A program made the position numbers and the translations under genes. The notes under the pieces are model-generated. The model was not told the DNA's origin. It saw only the letters and a list, made by a program, of their open reading frames with translations, and ran no database searches. From Gordonia sediminis (lineage in GTDB: Bacteria; Actinomycetota; Actinomycetes; Mycobacteriales; Mycobacteriaceae): a DNA stretch of 64,000 nt. This document shows positions 33,798 to 43,108 of the stretch, piece after piece (the stretch's first letter is position 1; the number at the start of each line of letters is the position of its first letter). The DNA lies in NCBI GenBank assembly GCA_004193205.1, contig RZUM01000001.1:310001-374000 (forward strand), given 5' to 3'.

Positions 33798-34267
33798 CTG
33801 GTTGACATCGGTGCGTCGATCGCGCAGACACCGGCACGGCGGCTGCTGTTCCTCAATGCGCACGGCGGCAACTCGGCGCTCCTCGAGGTCGCCGCGCGAG
33901 AACTGCGCCGGCGCTTCGACCTGCAGACGTTCTTCTCGTCCGGGCCGGCCCCACCGAACGCGGCCTCGGCATCCACGCCGGGTGGGCCGAGACGTCGATG
34001 ATGCGGCATCTGCGTCCCGACCTCGTGCACATGGACCAGGCCGTATCGAAGGTCGCCGACGCGGTCGCCGACACCACCCACGTGGGTTTCCACAAGACCG
34101 TCAAATTTGGTTGGCTGTCTACCGATTTCGACGAGTCCGGCGCAATCGGCGATCCGACCGGCGCAGACGGCGGCATCGGTGAGAAGCTATTCGAGGAGCG
34201 GGTCGAGGCGCTGGTGGCGGCGCTCGATGACATCTCCACCTTTGATCCAGGAAGAGTGCGTTCATGA
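33786..34267 (+). pseudogene. Creatininase-family amidase remnant (N-terminally deleted and frameshifted)
   Basis: The frame beginning LFETLVDIGASIAQTP with RLLFLNAHGGNSALLEVAAR (the creatininase N-x-HGGN motif) lacks all upstream residues. At the C-run 33949-33952 the reading frame is lost: restoring one C would give APTERGLGIHAGWAETSMM, which continues into HLRPDLVHMDQAVSKVADA and the normal C-terminus. So it has two lesions, a 5' deletion and a 1-nt deletion. Its stop overlaps the next gene (ATGA), showing it once headed that operon. Confidence 0.8.
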
Positions 34268-34875
34268 TCACCAGTAGTGCGGAGTTCGGAACCGATTGTG
34301 CTGCAGAGGATTACCAGACGGTCGATCCGATGCTTCTGCTACGTCAATGGCTGCCCTCGCCGTACACCCCGCCGGCGCTGATGTCGCTGGCCACCATCGG
34401 ACGCGACGGATACCCCCGGGTCCGGCACGTGTTGCTCAGCGAGGCCGACGACGCCGCCGTCTATTTCCACACCGACAGCCGGTCGTCGAAGGTGGCCGAG
34501 CTCGCCGAGGAGCCGCGCGCCGCGATCGCACTCGCCTGGCCCGGTGTCGGACGTCAGGTCGTCGCGCACGGCGACGTGCGGCGGGCACCCGAGGACGAGC
34601 TGCGTGACGCGTACGGCAAGCGCACCCGATATCTGCAGCTGCTCGCGTGGCTCAACGACGACGAGTCGGCAGTCATGTCCGCCGAGGAGCGCCGCCGCCG
34701 GTGGGCCGAATTCGACACCGCGCATGCGATGTTGGATGCGCCGTCCACCTGGACGGGGTTCGCGATCGACCTGACCGAGATCACCTTCTGGCGCGGCGAC
34801 CCCGACGGCCCGTCGCAGCGGACCCGGTTCCGACGCGACGGCGGCTCCTGGACTTCCGAGGTCCTGCCCGGATGA
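34264..34875 (+). CDS. Pyridoxamine 5'-phosphate oxidase-family flavoprotein
   Basis: 203 residues, split-barrel FMN fold, with the layout of PdxH: MSLATIGRDGYPRVRHVLLS, VYFHTDSRSSKVAELAEEPR, and a C-terminal WRGDPDGPSQRTRF followed by GGSWTSEVLPG resembling the PdxH end. It may oxidise a different amine in a creatinine/guanidino- or pyrimidine-type pathway, since it is coupled to the creatininase remnant (4-nt overlap upstream) and to the amidohydrolase (4-nt overlap downstream). Confidence 0.82.
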   Translation: MITSSAEFGTDCAAEDYQTVDPMLLLRQWLPSPYTPPALMSLATIGRDGYPRVRHVLLSEADDAAVYFHTDSRSSKVAELAEEPRAAIALAWPGVGRQVVAHGDVRRAPEDELRDAYGKRTRYLQLLAWLNDDESAVMSAEERRRRWAEFDTAHAMLDAPSTWTGFAIDLTEITFWRGDPDGPSQRTRFRRDGGSWTSEVLPG

Positions 34876-36266
34876 CCGCGGCGACCTATCACAACGCGCT
34901 CGTGTTGCCGGTGGCCGGTGACCAGCCCTGGTTCTGGGGCTGGTTGTCGGTCGACGACGACGGCCGGATCTCCGGGATGGGCGAGGGCTCACCGCCGCCG
35001 GACGCACCACTGCCCCACCACAATCTCGAAGGTCGCTTTCTGGCCCCGGGTTTCGTGTCGGCACACAGCCACATCTACACCGGAGGGATGCGCGGCGTCG
35101 CCGCGAGCAGCCCCCTGTACGAATGGGTGTCGCTCAACAGTCAGATGCTCCTCGGCGCCGAGGCCGACGACCTGTACTGGATGACGCTGGCAGGCGGGCT
35201 CGATCATCTGTCGTGCGGGATCACGTCGGTGTACAACTTCACCCAGTCGCGGGTGATCGCGATCTTCGACTACGAGCGCTCGGTGCTACGCCCCGAACGG
35301 GTGCACTCGCCGGAGTTCGTCACGCGTCAGGTCGACGGTCTGGCCGCATCGGGCATCCGGTTCGTCACCAGTGTGCGGCTCGACGACGAGCAGCTCCCCG
35401 AAGGCGACGCGATTGCCGGGTTCGACGCGGTGATGAACCACCTCGACACCGTGCCGGCGGACCAGAATCTGGGCGGCTCGGTGTACGGCGCCGTGCAGTG
35501 GTCGTCGTCGCCGGTGACCGCCGAACATGAACGCGCCCTGATGAATCGCCACGGCATCACCAATCAGGCGCACTTCGTGGAGACCGCCGAGCAGATCGAC
35601 ATCCAGCAGGCGAAGTTCGACTGGTACGACGCCGCCGGCGTGCTGGGCCCCGATTTCGCGTTCGGGCACTTCGTGCATCCCACCGAGACGATGGTGTCGC
35701 GGGTCCGCGAGACCGGTTCGTCGGTGGTCTGGCAGCCGATGTCCAACGGACGGCTCGGTTCCGGTATCGCCGACATCCCGCGCCTGCTGCGCGACTCGGT
35801 GACCGTCGGTATGGGTGTCGACGACCAATCCTGTACGGACGTCTCGGATCCGTTCGAGAACATGCGAACCGGGCTGTTCCTGCAGCGAGGGCTGCACAGC
35901 GATGCATCGATTCTGTCGCCGGCGAATGTCCTGGCGCTGCACACCATCGGTTCCGCTGCGGCCATCGGCGTGGCCGACCGCGTCGGTTCGCTGGAGGTCG
36001 GCAAGTTCGCCGACCTGCTGGTGGTCGATCCGCGCTCCCCGCACTCCGGCCCCATCTGGGATCCCGTCGCGACCTACGTGCTCGGATGCGGGCTACGGAA
36101 CCTGAGCCAGGTCATCGTCGGCGGCACATCAGTGTGGAGCCGCGAGACCGACCACCCGCTGCGCGCGCAGGCGGATGACGAACTCACACAACGCATGATC
36201 GCCTCGGCCGCCGCGTCGGGCATTCACCCCGCGTGGCCGCCGTCGGTATCAAGAAGGGAGACGTAG
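34872..36266 (+). CDS. Amidohydrolase/deaminase (TrzN/AtzA-guanine deaminase type)
   Basis: 464 residues. The metal site HxH is in FVSAHSHIYTGG (about 59-70), followed by an invariant-type His in QAHFVETAEQ and GHFVHPTETM and an Asp in VGMGVDDQSCTD. The composite beta-domain is at the C-terminus (GSLEVGKFADLLVVDPRSP). It probably hydrolyses or deaminates a cyclic nitrogen compound. Both ends overlap neighbours, so it is in a tight operon with the PNPOx-like protein and the cupin. Confidence 0.82.
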   Translation: MTAATYHNALVLPVAGDQPWFWGWLSVDDDGRISGMGEGSPPPDAPLPHHNLEGRFLAPGFVSAHSHIYTGGMRGVAASSPLYEWVSLNSQMLLGAEADDLYWMTLAGGLDHLSCGITSVYNFTQSRVIAIFDYERSVLRPERVHSPEFVTRQVDGLAASGIRFVTSVRLDDEQLPEGDAIAGFDAVMNHLDTVPADQNLGGSVYGAVQWSSSPVTAEHERALMNRHGITNQAHFVETAEQIDIQQAKFDWYDAAGVLGPDFAFGHFVHPTETMVSRVRETGSSVVWQPMSNGRLGSGIADIPRLLRDSVTVGMGVDDQSCTDVSDPFENMRTGLFLQRGLHSDASILSPANVLALHTIGSAAAIGVADRVGSLEVGKFADLLVVDPRSPHSGPIWDPVATYVLGCGLRNLSQVIVGGTSVWSRETDHPLRAQADDELTQRMIASAAASGIHPAWPPSVSRRET

Positions 36267-36703
36267 TGTCCGACGCGCCCGTCGTCGTCGATGTCGAGGG
36301 CCTCGTCGGCTACAAGATCAGTCCCGGCGACACGGTCACCCTCGCGGTCCTGTCCGGTCCGGTGACCTCCGGGTCGGATACCACCGTGTGCCTGGAGATC
36401 TGGGAGCCACTGGGTGCCCAACCACCCAACAGTCACGCCGATTCCACCGAGACCTTCGTCATCGTGGCCGGTGACGGTGTCGCCTACTCCGACGAGCACG
36501 AGCGTTCGGTGTCGGCGGGCACGGTCATCGTGTTGCCGAAGGGATCGGTGCACCGGATCGTCAACACCTCGACGACCGACAAGATGTACGCGATCACGGT
36601 GATGGAGCGCGACGGCGGGTTCGAGGACATGATCCTGCGCGGCACTCGTGTATCGCTGTCTGACGAGGACCGTGAGGTGATTGCCCGGATGCCGGTGGTG
36701 TAA
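36266..36703 (+). CDS. Small cupin-domain protein
   Basis: 145 residues, one cupin barrel. Motif 1 appears as PPNSHADSTETFVIVAGDG (His plus Glu; the second His of HxH is replaced by Asp) and motif 2 as VLPKGSVHRIVNT (His). Metal binding is thus possible but not canonical. GTG 36266 overlaps the upstream TAG stop by 1 nt, with AAGGGAG upstream. It is the last gene of the decayed creatininase operon. The downstream 236 bp to the convergent CoA transferase gene shows nothing recognisable. Confidence 0.8.
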   Translation: MSDAPVVVDVEGLVGYKISPGDTVTLAVLSGPVTSGSDTTVCLEIWEPLGAQPPNSHADSTETFVIVAGDGVAYSDEHERSVSAGTVIVLPKGSVHRIVNTSTTDKMYAITVMERDGGFEDMILRGTRVSLSDEDREVIARMPVV

Positions 36704-36939
36704 CAACTTCGATGGCGACGCGCCGGACCGCGAGCAGACGGCGATCCGTTCGAGACGCTGATCAGTCCCAGGGCCGCTCCCAGGTTCAATCCCGGGTGCA
36801 GTTGCCCAGCAGCCGCCGCGTCCGCGAGATTCTTGCCAAAAGGTGCAATATCGCGCCGCAGCGCTTGCCGGCGTGTGCGAATCGGCTCCCGGCATCTGAC
36901 TCATGTTGCGTGTCGACGCGGCCGCGTAGTCGGACATCG

Positions 36940-38145
36940 TCAGTGCGAGCTCGCGGTCGCCGGCGACCGCGGCGAGGACCCGATCGCAGCGAACTCCCCA
37001 AGCACCTCGCCGGTATGCTCACCGTGCCGAGGGGGTGCCGTCCGCAGCGGCGGCCGAACACCGGAATAGCTGACGGGAAAACCAATCTGGCGCAGTTCCC
37101 CGTTGTGGTGGGCGACGGTGCCGACCATACCGATGGCCTCGGTGTGCGGGTCGTCGTAGATCTCGTCGAGGTGGCGGATCGGGGACACCGGTACACCGTG
37201 CTGCTTGAGCAGAGTGACCCAGTGCTCAACGGTCTCGGCGGTGAAGACCTCGGACAGGATGGCTGCGAGCCGTTCCCGATTCTGGACGCGGTCCCGGTTG
37301 CGCCAGAACTCCTCGCACTGCGCCAACTCGGGGCGACCGATGGCGGTGCACAACGCATCCCAGAGTGCGTCGTTGCCGACTGCGATCACGAAATACCCGT
37401 CGATGGCCGGGAATGCCTGGTAGGGAGCCAGATTCGGGTGCGCCGAGCCGAGTCCGTGCGGACGGATACCGTCGGCGAAGTAGTTCGTGGCCCAGTTGAC
37501 GTGCATGGCCAGCTGGCATTCGAACAGCGACGTCGTGACGTACTGCCCGCGGCCGGTGCGGGCCCGTTCGACGAGGGCCGACAGCACACCGATGACGCCG
37601 AACAGCCCGGCGCCGAGGTCGCCCATCGCGTAGCCGGCCTTCATGGGGGCGCCGCCGGGGTCGCCGGTCAGCGACATGAGCCCGCCCGCCGCCTGGGCGA
37701 CCATGTCGTAGCCCGGTTCGTCGCGCAGCGGTCCTTCCTCGCCGAAGGCGGAGATGTGCAGCACCACCAGCTGCGGGTGGCGGCCGGAGAGTTCGCGATA
37801 GTCGAAGATCTTCTGCAGGCTGCTGCCCGGCCGGAAGTTCTCCACCACGACGTCGGCGTCCTCCAGCATGCGGTCGATGAGCCGCTGGCCCTCTTCGGTT
37901 TTCAGGTCGACGGTGACCGATTTCTTGCCGCGGTTGACGGCCAGATAGTAGGTGGCGTCGTCCCCGACGAAGGGTGGTCCCCAACTGCGGGTCGGGTCGC
38001 CGCCATCGGGGTGTTCGATCTTGATGACCTCGGCGCCGAGGTCGGCGAACGACATCGTCGCGTACGGGCCGGCGAGGATCTTGGAGAGGTCGATGACCTT
38101 GATTCCGGCCAGTGGTGCGGGTCCGGTGGATGTGTCGGTGTTCAT
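36940..38145 (-). CDS. CaiB/BaiF-family CoA transferase
   Basis: 401 residues, family III CoA transferase. Typical segments: GIKVIDLSKILAGPYATM, LGAEVIKIEHPDGGDPTRSW, KKSVTVDLKTEEG, and the catalytic Asp region in GYDMVAQAAGGLMSLTG. It transfers CoA between carboxylic acids. It is coupled to the acyl-CoA dehydrogenase gene by a 4-nt overlap, suggesting that it activates the acid brought in by the operon's transporter. The C-terminus is followed by an unrelated Ser/Pro-rich tail. Confidence 0.9.
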   Translation of the reverse strand: MNTDTSTGPAPLAGIKVIDLSKILAGPYATMSFADLGAEVIKIEHPDGGDPTRSWGPPFVGDDATYYLAVNRGKKSVTVDLKTEEGQRLIDRMLEDADVVVENFRPGSSLQKIFDYRELSGRHPQLVVLHISAFGEEGPLRDEPGYDMVAQAAGGLMSLTGDPGGAPMKAGYAMGDLGAGLFGVIGVLSALVERARTGRGQYVTTSLFECQLAMHVNWATNYFADGIRPHGLGSAHPNLAPYQAFPAIDGYFVIAVGNDALWDALCTAIGRPELAQCEEFWRNRDRVQNRERLAAILSEVFTAETVEHWVTLLKQHGVPVSPIRHLDEIYDDPHTEAIGMVGTVAHHNGELRQIGFPVSYSGVRPPLRTAPPRHGEHTGEVLGEFAAIGSSPRSPATASSH

Positions 38146-39845
38146 CGGTGTGCTCCTGCGAGTGCGCGCGGTGCCGCCGCACGTGCGGTGTCGGGGTCGA
38201 CGTCGGTGCCGTCGACGATGGCGTCGAGGTGGTCGATGGCCGCGACGGCTGGTTCTCCGTCGAGCCCGGTCAGGTAGGCGTTGGCCACCAGCAGCGATCG
38301 ATGGCCGCCGCCCGAGGCGATGCGGTGGGCGGCGATGTCGTAGAGGAGGGTGGCCATCACCGCGCGGGCGAGGTCGTCGGTGTATCGGGCGCAGGCGATC
38401 TGGGCTGCATTGTCGTCGCCGGCCAGGAGATCGTCGCCGCGGGCGGCCAGCCGGTGCCAGCGTTCCTCGAGCACTGCGGCACCCGGTTCACAGTCGGGTC
38501 CAAGATCGGCGAGCACGGCGAGCATCGCCGTGGCGAGGTGCCGATGCGCTTGCTGTTTACGCATGCACCGCAGCACGTCGAGGGCGATGACGTTGGATGA
38601 GCCCTCCCAGATCGAACCGAGATGTGCGTCGCGGACGAGTTTGGCGAATCCCCATTCCTCGATGTAGCCGTTGCCGCCGCGGATCTCCATCGCCTCGCCG
38701 GTGACCGTCCGGGCCCGTTTGCACACATGGTGTTTCGCGATCGGGGTGAGGATGCGGATCAGGGTGCGGGCGTCGTCGTCACCGGTGTCGGCGCGCTGCA
38801 GGCAGTCGGCGCTGTACCCGACGAGTGTGAGTGAGGCCTCGGCGTCGAGGAGCAGCGGCAGCAGGGTGGCGCGCATGAGCGGCTGCTCGAACAGGGCCTT
38901 GCCGAACACGACGCGCTCTCGGGTGTGTTCGACGGCGTCGCGGACTGCGCGGCGCATCAGCGCGGTCGACCGCATTGCGTTGGACAGGCGCGAGGTGTTG
39001 ACCATTTCGGCCATCTGCCGGAAGCCGCGGTCGAGTTCGCCGACCTGGATGCCGTACGCACCGTCGAGGGTGACCTCGCCGCTCGGCATCGATCGGGTGC
39101 CGAGCTTGTCCTTGAGCCGGTCGATGGTGTAGCTGTTGCGGGTGCCGTCCGGAAGTCGCTTGGGCACCATGAACATGCCCACTCCGCGCGTCGAGTTCTC
39201 GGCTCCGCCGGGGAAGCGGGCGAGGGTGATGATGACGTCGGCGTCGGGGTTGGAGGCGAACCACTTCTTGCCGCTCAGCCGCCACGTGTCACCGTCACGG
39301 ACCGCGGTCGTCGAGGTCTGGGCGATGTCGGTGCCGGCCTGCGGTTCGGTCATGAACATCGCGCCGGTCCTCGCGGTGGCCGGGTCGGTGGAGGTGAGCG
39401 CGTCGACCCAGGGTCGGAATGTCTCCGGATCGCCGAACATTCGCAGTGTCCGCGCGGCGGCGTCGGTCATCGAGACCGGACAGGCCAGACCGAACTCGGA
39501 CTGGACGAACAGATACGACGCCAGGTATTTGGCCAGGTGCGGTGGCTTTGTGCTCCATCCGTGGATCGGTTTGTGCGACAGCGCCGACAGCCCGTAGTCG
39601 TGGTAGGCGGCGCTACACAGCTCACGGTAGGCGGGGTGGTAGTCGATCTCATCGATGCGGTTGCCGTCGCGGTCGAACTGACGTAAGGCCGGCGGGTTCT
39701 GGTCGGCGACGGCGGCCAGCTCCGTGAGTCGTTCGGCGTCGTCGTCGAGACGGGTCAGCAGGGCGTCGGTGAGGTCGCGGTCGGCGGCGGGAATCCAGCG
39801 GTCGACGACGGCCTGCAGTGCAGGATCACGGTGTGCGTAGGTCAT
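38142..39845 (-). CDS. Acyl-CoA dehydrogenase, AidB-like subgroup
   Basis: 567 residues, longer than usual ACADs and with the AidB-type start (HKPIHGWSTKPPHLAKYLAS) and C-terminal extension. FAD/acyl sites: MFMTEPQAGTDIAQT, WFASNPDADVIITLARFP and the GGNGYIEEWGFAKLVRDAHL region, with SIWEGSSNVIALDVLR. AidB itself protects DNA from alkylation, but the partner genes (transporter, CoA transferase) favour a metabolic role as a dehydrogenase. It is the middle gene of a minus-strand operon, 26 nt after the transporter gene. Confidence 0.87.
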   Translation of the reverse strand: MTYAHRDPALQAVVDRWIPAADRDLTDALLTRLDDDAERLTELAAVADQNPPALRQFDRDGNRIDEIDYHPAYRELCSAAYHDYGLSALSHKPIHGWSTKPPHLAKYLASYLFVQSEFGLACPVSMTDAAARTLRMFGDPETFRPWVDALTSTDPATARTGAMFMTEPQAGTDIAQTSTTAVRDGDTWRLSGKKWFASNPDADVIITLARFPGGAENSTRGVGMFMVPKRLPDGTRNSYTIDRLKDKLGTRSMPSGEVTLDGAYGIQVGELDRGFRQMAEMVNTSRLSNAMRSTALMRRAVRDAVEHTRERVVFGKALFEQPLMRATLLPLLLDAEASLTLVGYSADCLQRADTGDDDARTLIRILTPIAKHHVCKRARTVTGEAMEIRGGNGYIEEWGFAKLVRDAHLGSIWEGSSNVIALDVLRCMRKQQAHRHLATAMLAVLADLGPDCEPGAAVLEERWHRLAARGDDLLAGDDNAAQIACARYTDDLARAVMATLLYDIAAHRIASGGGHRSLLVANAYLTGLDGEPAVAAIDHLDAIVDGTDVDPDTARAAAPRALAGAHR

Positions 39846-39871
39846 TGTGTGTCTTTCGGTTCAGGCGGTGC

Positions 39872-41242
39872 TCAGGCGACGGCGGGTTCGAGTCGCGCGG
39901 ACGCGGGTGCGGTCTCGCGGTCGGGTCGCAGCAGCACACGCATGCAGATCAGCGACAGCAGCACGTATCCGAGGCCGAGGGCGACGACCGGCCAGATCGA
40001 TCCGGACCTGGTGAGCAGGAATTGGCTGACCATCGGCGCGGTTCCGGCGAAGATCGCCGTCGACACCTGATAGGCGAGCGAGATACCGGTGTAGCGGATG
40101 TGGGTCGGGAACCGTTGGGCGAGAATGCCGGCCAGCGCCGAGTAGTACATGGAGTGCGGTGCGGTGGCCAGGGCCATACCGATGATCGCCAGGGTCAGCG
40201 ACCCGGTTTTCACCAGCAGGAACATCATGGGGAGCAGGACGAGTTCGGGGAGCAGGATGATCGCGACGGCACGTCGCGGGTTCATGCGGGTGGCCAACAC
40301 CGCGCCGAACGGCTGGACGATCACCTGTACGACCAGTGAGATCGTGACGACCAACAGGAACTCGCTGCGACCGTAGCCGAGATCCGCTGTCGCCCAGGAG
40401 AGTGCGAAGGTCGTCTTGATGTACGTGATGGCCACGCCGGCGACCACGGCGCCGATGCCGAGGAGAACCTTGCCCGAATGAGCGCGCAGTACCTCGACGA
40501 TGGGGATGCGGTTTCGTTCCTGGGCTTGGACGGCCGTGCGCATTTCCGGGGTCTCGGAGATCGTGAGCCGGATGTAGAGCGCCACCGCGACCAGCACCGC
40601 CGACCCGAGGAACGGAATGCGCCACCCCCAACTTTCGAAGACGGAATCCGACAGCACCGACAACCCCAGAAACGCCATCGTCGCAAGCAGATTGCCGACC
40701 GGCGACCCCTGTTGGGCGAACGCGCCGTAGAGAACCTTCTTGTCCTGGGGTGCGAACTCGGTGGCGATGAGTACCGCGCCGCCCCATTCGCCGCCCATCG
40801 CGACGCCCTGGAGCACGCGCAGCAGCACGAGCAGGATCGGCGCCCAGACGCCGATGGTCGCGTAGGTCGGCAGCAGTCCGACACCGACGGTGCCGGCCCC
40901 CATCAGGGCCAGGGTGACGATGACGGCGTTCTTGCGGCCGAACTTGTCGCCGAAATGTCCGAAGACGACGCCGCCGAGCGGCCGGGCGATGAATCCGACC
41001 GCGAAGGTCGCGAACGCAGCGAGCGTGCCGACGGCGGGCGAGGCGTCGGGAAAGAACAGACGGCCGAGCACGAGCGCCGACGCGGTGCCGTAGATGTAGA
41101 AGTCGAACCATTCGATAGTGGTGCCGACGAAGGCCGTGACGCCGGCGCGGCGAGCCTGTCGCACGTCATGACGTGGTGGCTCGGCGGCGTTCCGGTTCGG
41201 GTCGGAGCCGCCCGGGTCGGCGGTCGGTGCTGATGAGGTCAC
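39872..41242 (-). CDS. MFS transporter, metabolite:H+ symporter (MHS) family
   Basis: 456 residues, 12 helices. MHS signatures: TTIEWFDFYIYGTASALVLG, ARPLGGVVFGHFGDKFGRK and LLRVLQGVAMGGEWGGAVLI. It probably imports a carboxylate, betaine or aromatic acid with a proton. The GTG start at 41242 has GGAGG 5-6 nt upstream; the nearby ATG is out of frame. It heads the operon with acyl-CoA dehydrogenase and CoA transferase genes and diverges from a LysR gene, its probable regulator. Confidence 0.9.
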   Translation of the reverse strand: MTSSAPTADPGGSDPNRNAAEPPRHDVRQARRAGVTAFVGTTIEWFDFYIYGTASALVLGRLFFPDASPAVGTLAAFATFAVGFIARPLGGVVFGHFGDKFGRKNAVIVTLALMGAGTVGVGLLPTYATIGVWAPILLVLLRVLQGVAMGGEWGGAVLIATEFAPQDKKVLYGAFAQQGSPVGNLLATMAFLGLSVLSDSVFESWGWRIPFLGSAVLVAVALYIRLTISETPEMRTAVQAQERNRIPIVEVLRAHSGKVLLGIGAVVAGVAITYIKTTFALSWATADLGYGRSEFLLVVTISLVVQVIVQPFGAVLATRMNPRRAVAIILLPELVLLPMMFLLVKTGSLTLAIIGMALATAPHSMYYSALAGILAQRFPTHIRYTGISLAYQVSTAIFAGTAPMVSQFLLTRSGSIWPVVALGLGYVLLSLICMRVLLRPDRETAPASARLEPAVA

Positions 41243-41338
41243 ATCGTCCTCCCTCTGCTGTGGCGCGCTGTTCGGCGCTGATGTGGTGAGACCTCCATCA
41301 CTCTGCGATCGCTATCATGTAAAGTCCAGGACCTAATC

Positions 41339-41354
41339 CCACATAACTATGTGG
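41339..41354. promoter_or_regulatory. Palindrome in LysR/MHS transporter divergent region
   Basis: CCACATAACTATGTGG is a perfect inverted repeat (7-bp arms, 2-nt centre), 27 bp before the LysR start and 96 bp before the transporter start. The position and form suit a LysR recognition site with autoregulation. Confidence 0.6.
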
Positions 41355-41381
41355 AATGTCGGATACAAAGGTGGCTGACCT

Positions 41382-42275
41382 GTGGAGTTGCGGCAAATCC
41401 AGGCGTTCCTCGCGGTCGCGGACGAGCTGCACTTTGGACGTGCAGCCGCCAAGCTGCACATCGCCCAGTCACCGTTGAGTCAGATGATCCGGGCTCTCGA
41501 GAAGGACCTGGGCGTCGAACTGTTCGTCCGGACGACGCGGTCGGTGCAGCTGTCGGCGGCAGGGTCGGCGCTGCTCGGCCCGGCACGCATCATCGAGGCC
41601 CAGACGCACGCGGCCCGCGTGGTCACGCGTGCGACGGCGGCGGGCGAGACGGGGATCGTGCGGATAGGGTTCGGTGGCGCCAGTGGCTACGTGGCGTTGT
41701 CTGCACTGACCCGGGAGATGGCCGAACAGTACCCGGGGATTCACCTGGACCTCCGCCCGCAGACGTACTCCGGCGAGGTGGTGACACTGCTCGACGACGG
41801 TGCCATCGACATGGGGATCGTCGCCCTGCCGGTGGAACCGGATCTATCGACGGTGACAGTGAGAACCGAGGGGCTGGTGGTAGCGCTCCCCGACGCGCAT
41901 CGGCTGGCCACACAGGAGCGTGTGTCGGTGGCCGACCTGCTCGACGAACCGTTCGTCGTCTATCCGTCCGCGCACGGTTCCAAGGTGCGTGACGCGACGT
42001 TCGCGCTGTGCTCGGCCGCCGGGTTCGTCCCGCAGATCGCCCGGGAGGCACCGGATCCGTACAGCCTGCTCGCGCTGGTCGGTGTGGGAATCGGCGTGGC
42101 GGTGGTAGTGGAGGCGACTACGCACATCACGGTCGACGGCGTGACCTACCGACCCATCGACGGAGCCGTTCCCGAACTGCGAATTGCCTTGGCGTGGAGA
42201 ACGGATCGGATGTCGCCCGCGGTGGGGCGGGTGGTCGATGTGGTGCGTCAGGGAAACGCCGGTCTCGCCTGCTGA
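41382..42275 (+). CDS. LysR-family regulator (BenM/CatM-like group)
   Basis: 297 residues, full length. The HTH is in RAAAKLHIAQSPLSQMIRAL; the substrate-binding domain begins near GIVRIGFGGASGYVAL and includes YPGIHLDLRPQTYSGE and DEPFVVYPS. This subgroup often senses aromatic acids or muconates. The GTG start gives MELRQIQAFLAVADELHFG. Divergent from the MHS transporter operon with a perfect palindrome between. Confidence 0.9.
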   Translation: MELRQIQAFLAVADELHFGRAAAKLHIAQSPLSQMIRALEKDLGVELFVRTTRSVQLSAAGSALLGPARIIEAQTHAARVVTRATAAGETGIVRIGFGGASGYVALSALTREMAEQYPGIHLDLRPQTYSGEVVTLLDDGAIDMGIVALPVEPDLSTVTVRTEGLVVALPDAHRLATQERVSVADLLDEPFVVYPSAHGSKVRDATFALCSAAGFVPQIAREAPDPYSLLALVGVGIGVAVVVEATTHITVDGVTYRPIDGAVPELRIALAWRTDRMSPAVGRVVDVVRQGNAGLAC

Positions 42276-42280
42276 ATGCG

Positions 42281-42682
42281 TCAGCGATCCCGGTCCAACA
42301 GCGCGTACCCCAGGATGATGAACGCCATCAGCGACGACATCGCCACCAGAAAGCTCGACCCGGCCACCGCGGTGCCCGACATCGACATCGGCACTACCGC
42401 GCCCAGCACCGAGATTGCGACCATCAGCAGACACAGGCGGCTGACCAACCCCCAGGCGACGGGCGCGCGCGACGCGAGCAAGACCAGCGCAACATAGCCG
42501 AAGGTGTTCACCGATCCGATCATGGCGACGACGACGGGGCTGCTGTCCACTCCGATCGTCATCGGAATCGCCGACAAAACGATCGTGGATACTGCGCCGA
42601 CGAGCCCGAGCCCCATGATGAGCATTCTGTCGAGGTGGCCGCGATCGTGCGTCGGACCGTGGAGCGAACTGTCACCGGGCAC
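42281..42682 (-). CDS. Four-helix membrane protein of unknown function
   Basis: 133 residues. Four hydrophobic stretches: IMGLGLVGAVSTIVLSAIPM, VVVAMIGSVNTFGYVALVLL, LVSRLCLLMVAISVLGAVV and FLVAMSSLMAFIILGYALL. The N-terminus is short and His/Arg-rich. GTG 42682 is chosen because GAAGAGG lies just upstream; GTG 42709 is an alternative. It ends 6 bp from the convergent LysR stop. No family is recognised. Confidence 0.65.
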   Translation of the reverse strand: MPGDSSLHGPTHDRGHLDRMLIMGLGLVGAVSTIVLSAIPMTIGVDSSPVVVAMIGSVNTFGYVALVLLASRAPVAWGLVSRLCLLMVAISVLGAVVPMSMSGTAVAGSSFLVAMSSLMAFIILGYALLDRDR

Positions 42683-43108
42683 TGCACACCTCTTCGCCGA
42701 CCTCGCCACGCTGCGCGCGGCCGATCATCACCGTTGATGATCGTCTCCTCGATTATCCACCCGACGACGCTGAGGCGTGGCCGTTCTGTGGGAAGAAGAA
42801 TCGGGACGGACCCGGATTCAGACCGACGATCCGCGGGCATCGGCGTGCCCGGGTATGGTTCGTCCTCGTCGTCAAATGAATACTGCTGTCGCGCAGCCCA
42901 ATTAGGCTACATTGGTAAGGAGTTCTTCGAAAGAGTAACCGGCCGTGTATGACTCGGTGCGCTCGAGGGCGGAACGCATCGGCCATCAGGAGGACGCATG
43001 TCAGATTCGATGAGAAAGCACATATGCTTCTCAGCCGGTTTTCACATTGGTCCGCGATTCTATACGTGGCCGCAATCACACACACACGAAACCCGGAAGG
43101 TGTCCACA
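42683..43108. other. Gene-poor stretch, 426 bp
   Basis: No convincing gene. It is AT-richer than the rest (around 42880-43080) and so probably holds the promoters of the membrane protein and the secreted peptide. An imperfect inverted repeat GAGAAAGCA/TGCTTCTC lies near 43011-43031, and an AGGAGG (42988-42993) precedes an ATG (42998) in frame with the secreted peptide. Confidence 0.5.

Noticed and set aside
36704-36939. Possible decayed regulator gene between the cupin and CoA transferase genes
   Set aside because: Fragments in different frames looked faintly like a regulator C-terminus, but their order is inconsistent and no family motif holds.
42998-43108. Upstream start (ATG 42998 after AGGAGG) for the secreted peptide
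   Set aside because: Would add 37 residues with His/Trp/Cys before a perfect signal peptide; ATG 43109 has its own GGAAGG at good spacing.
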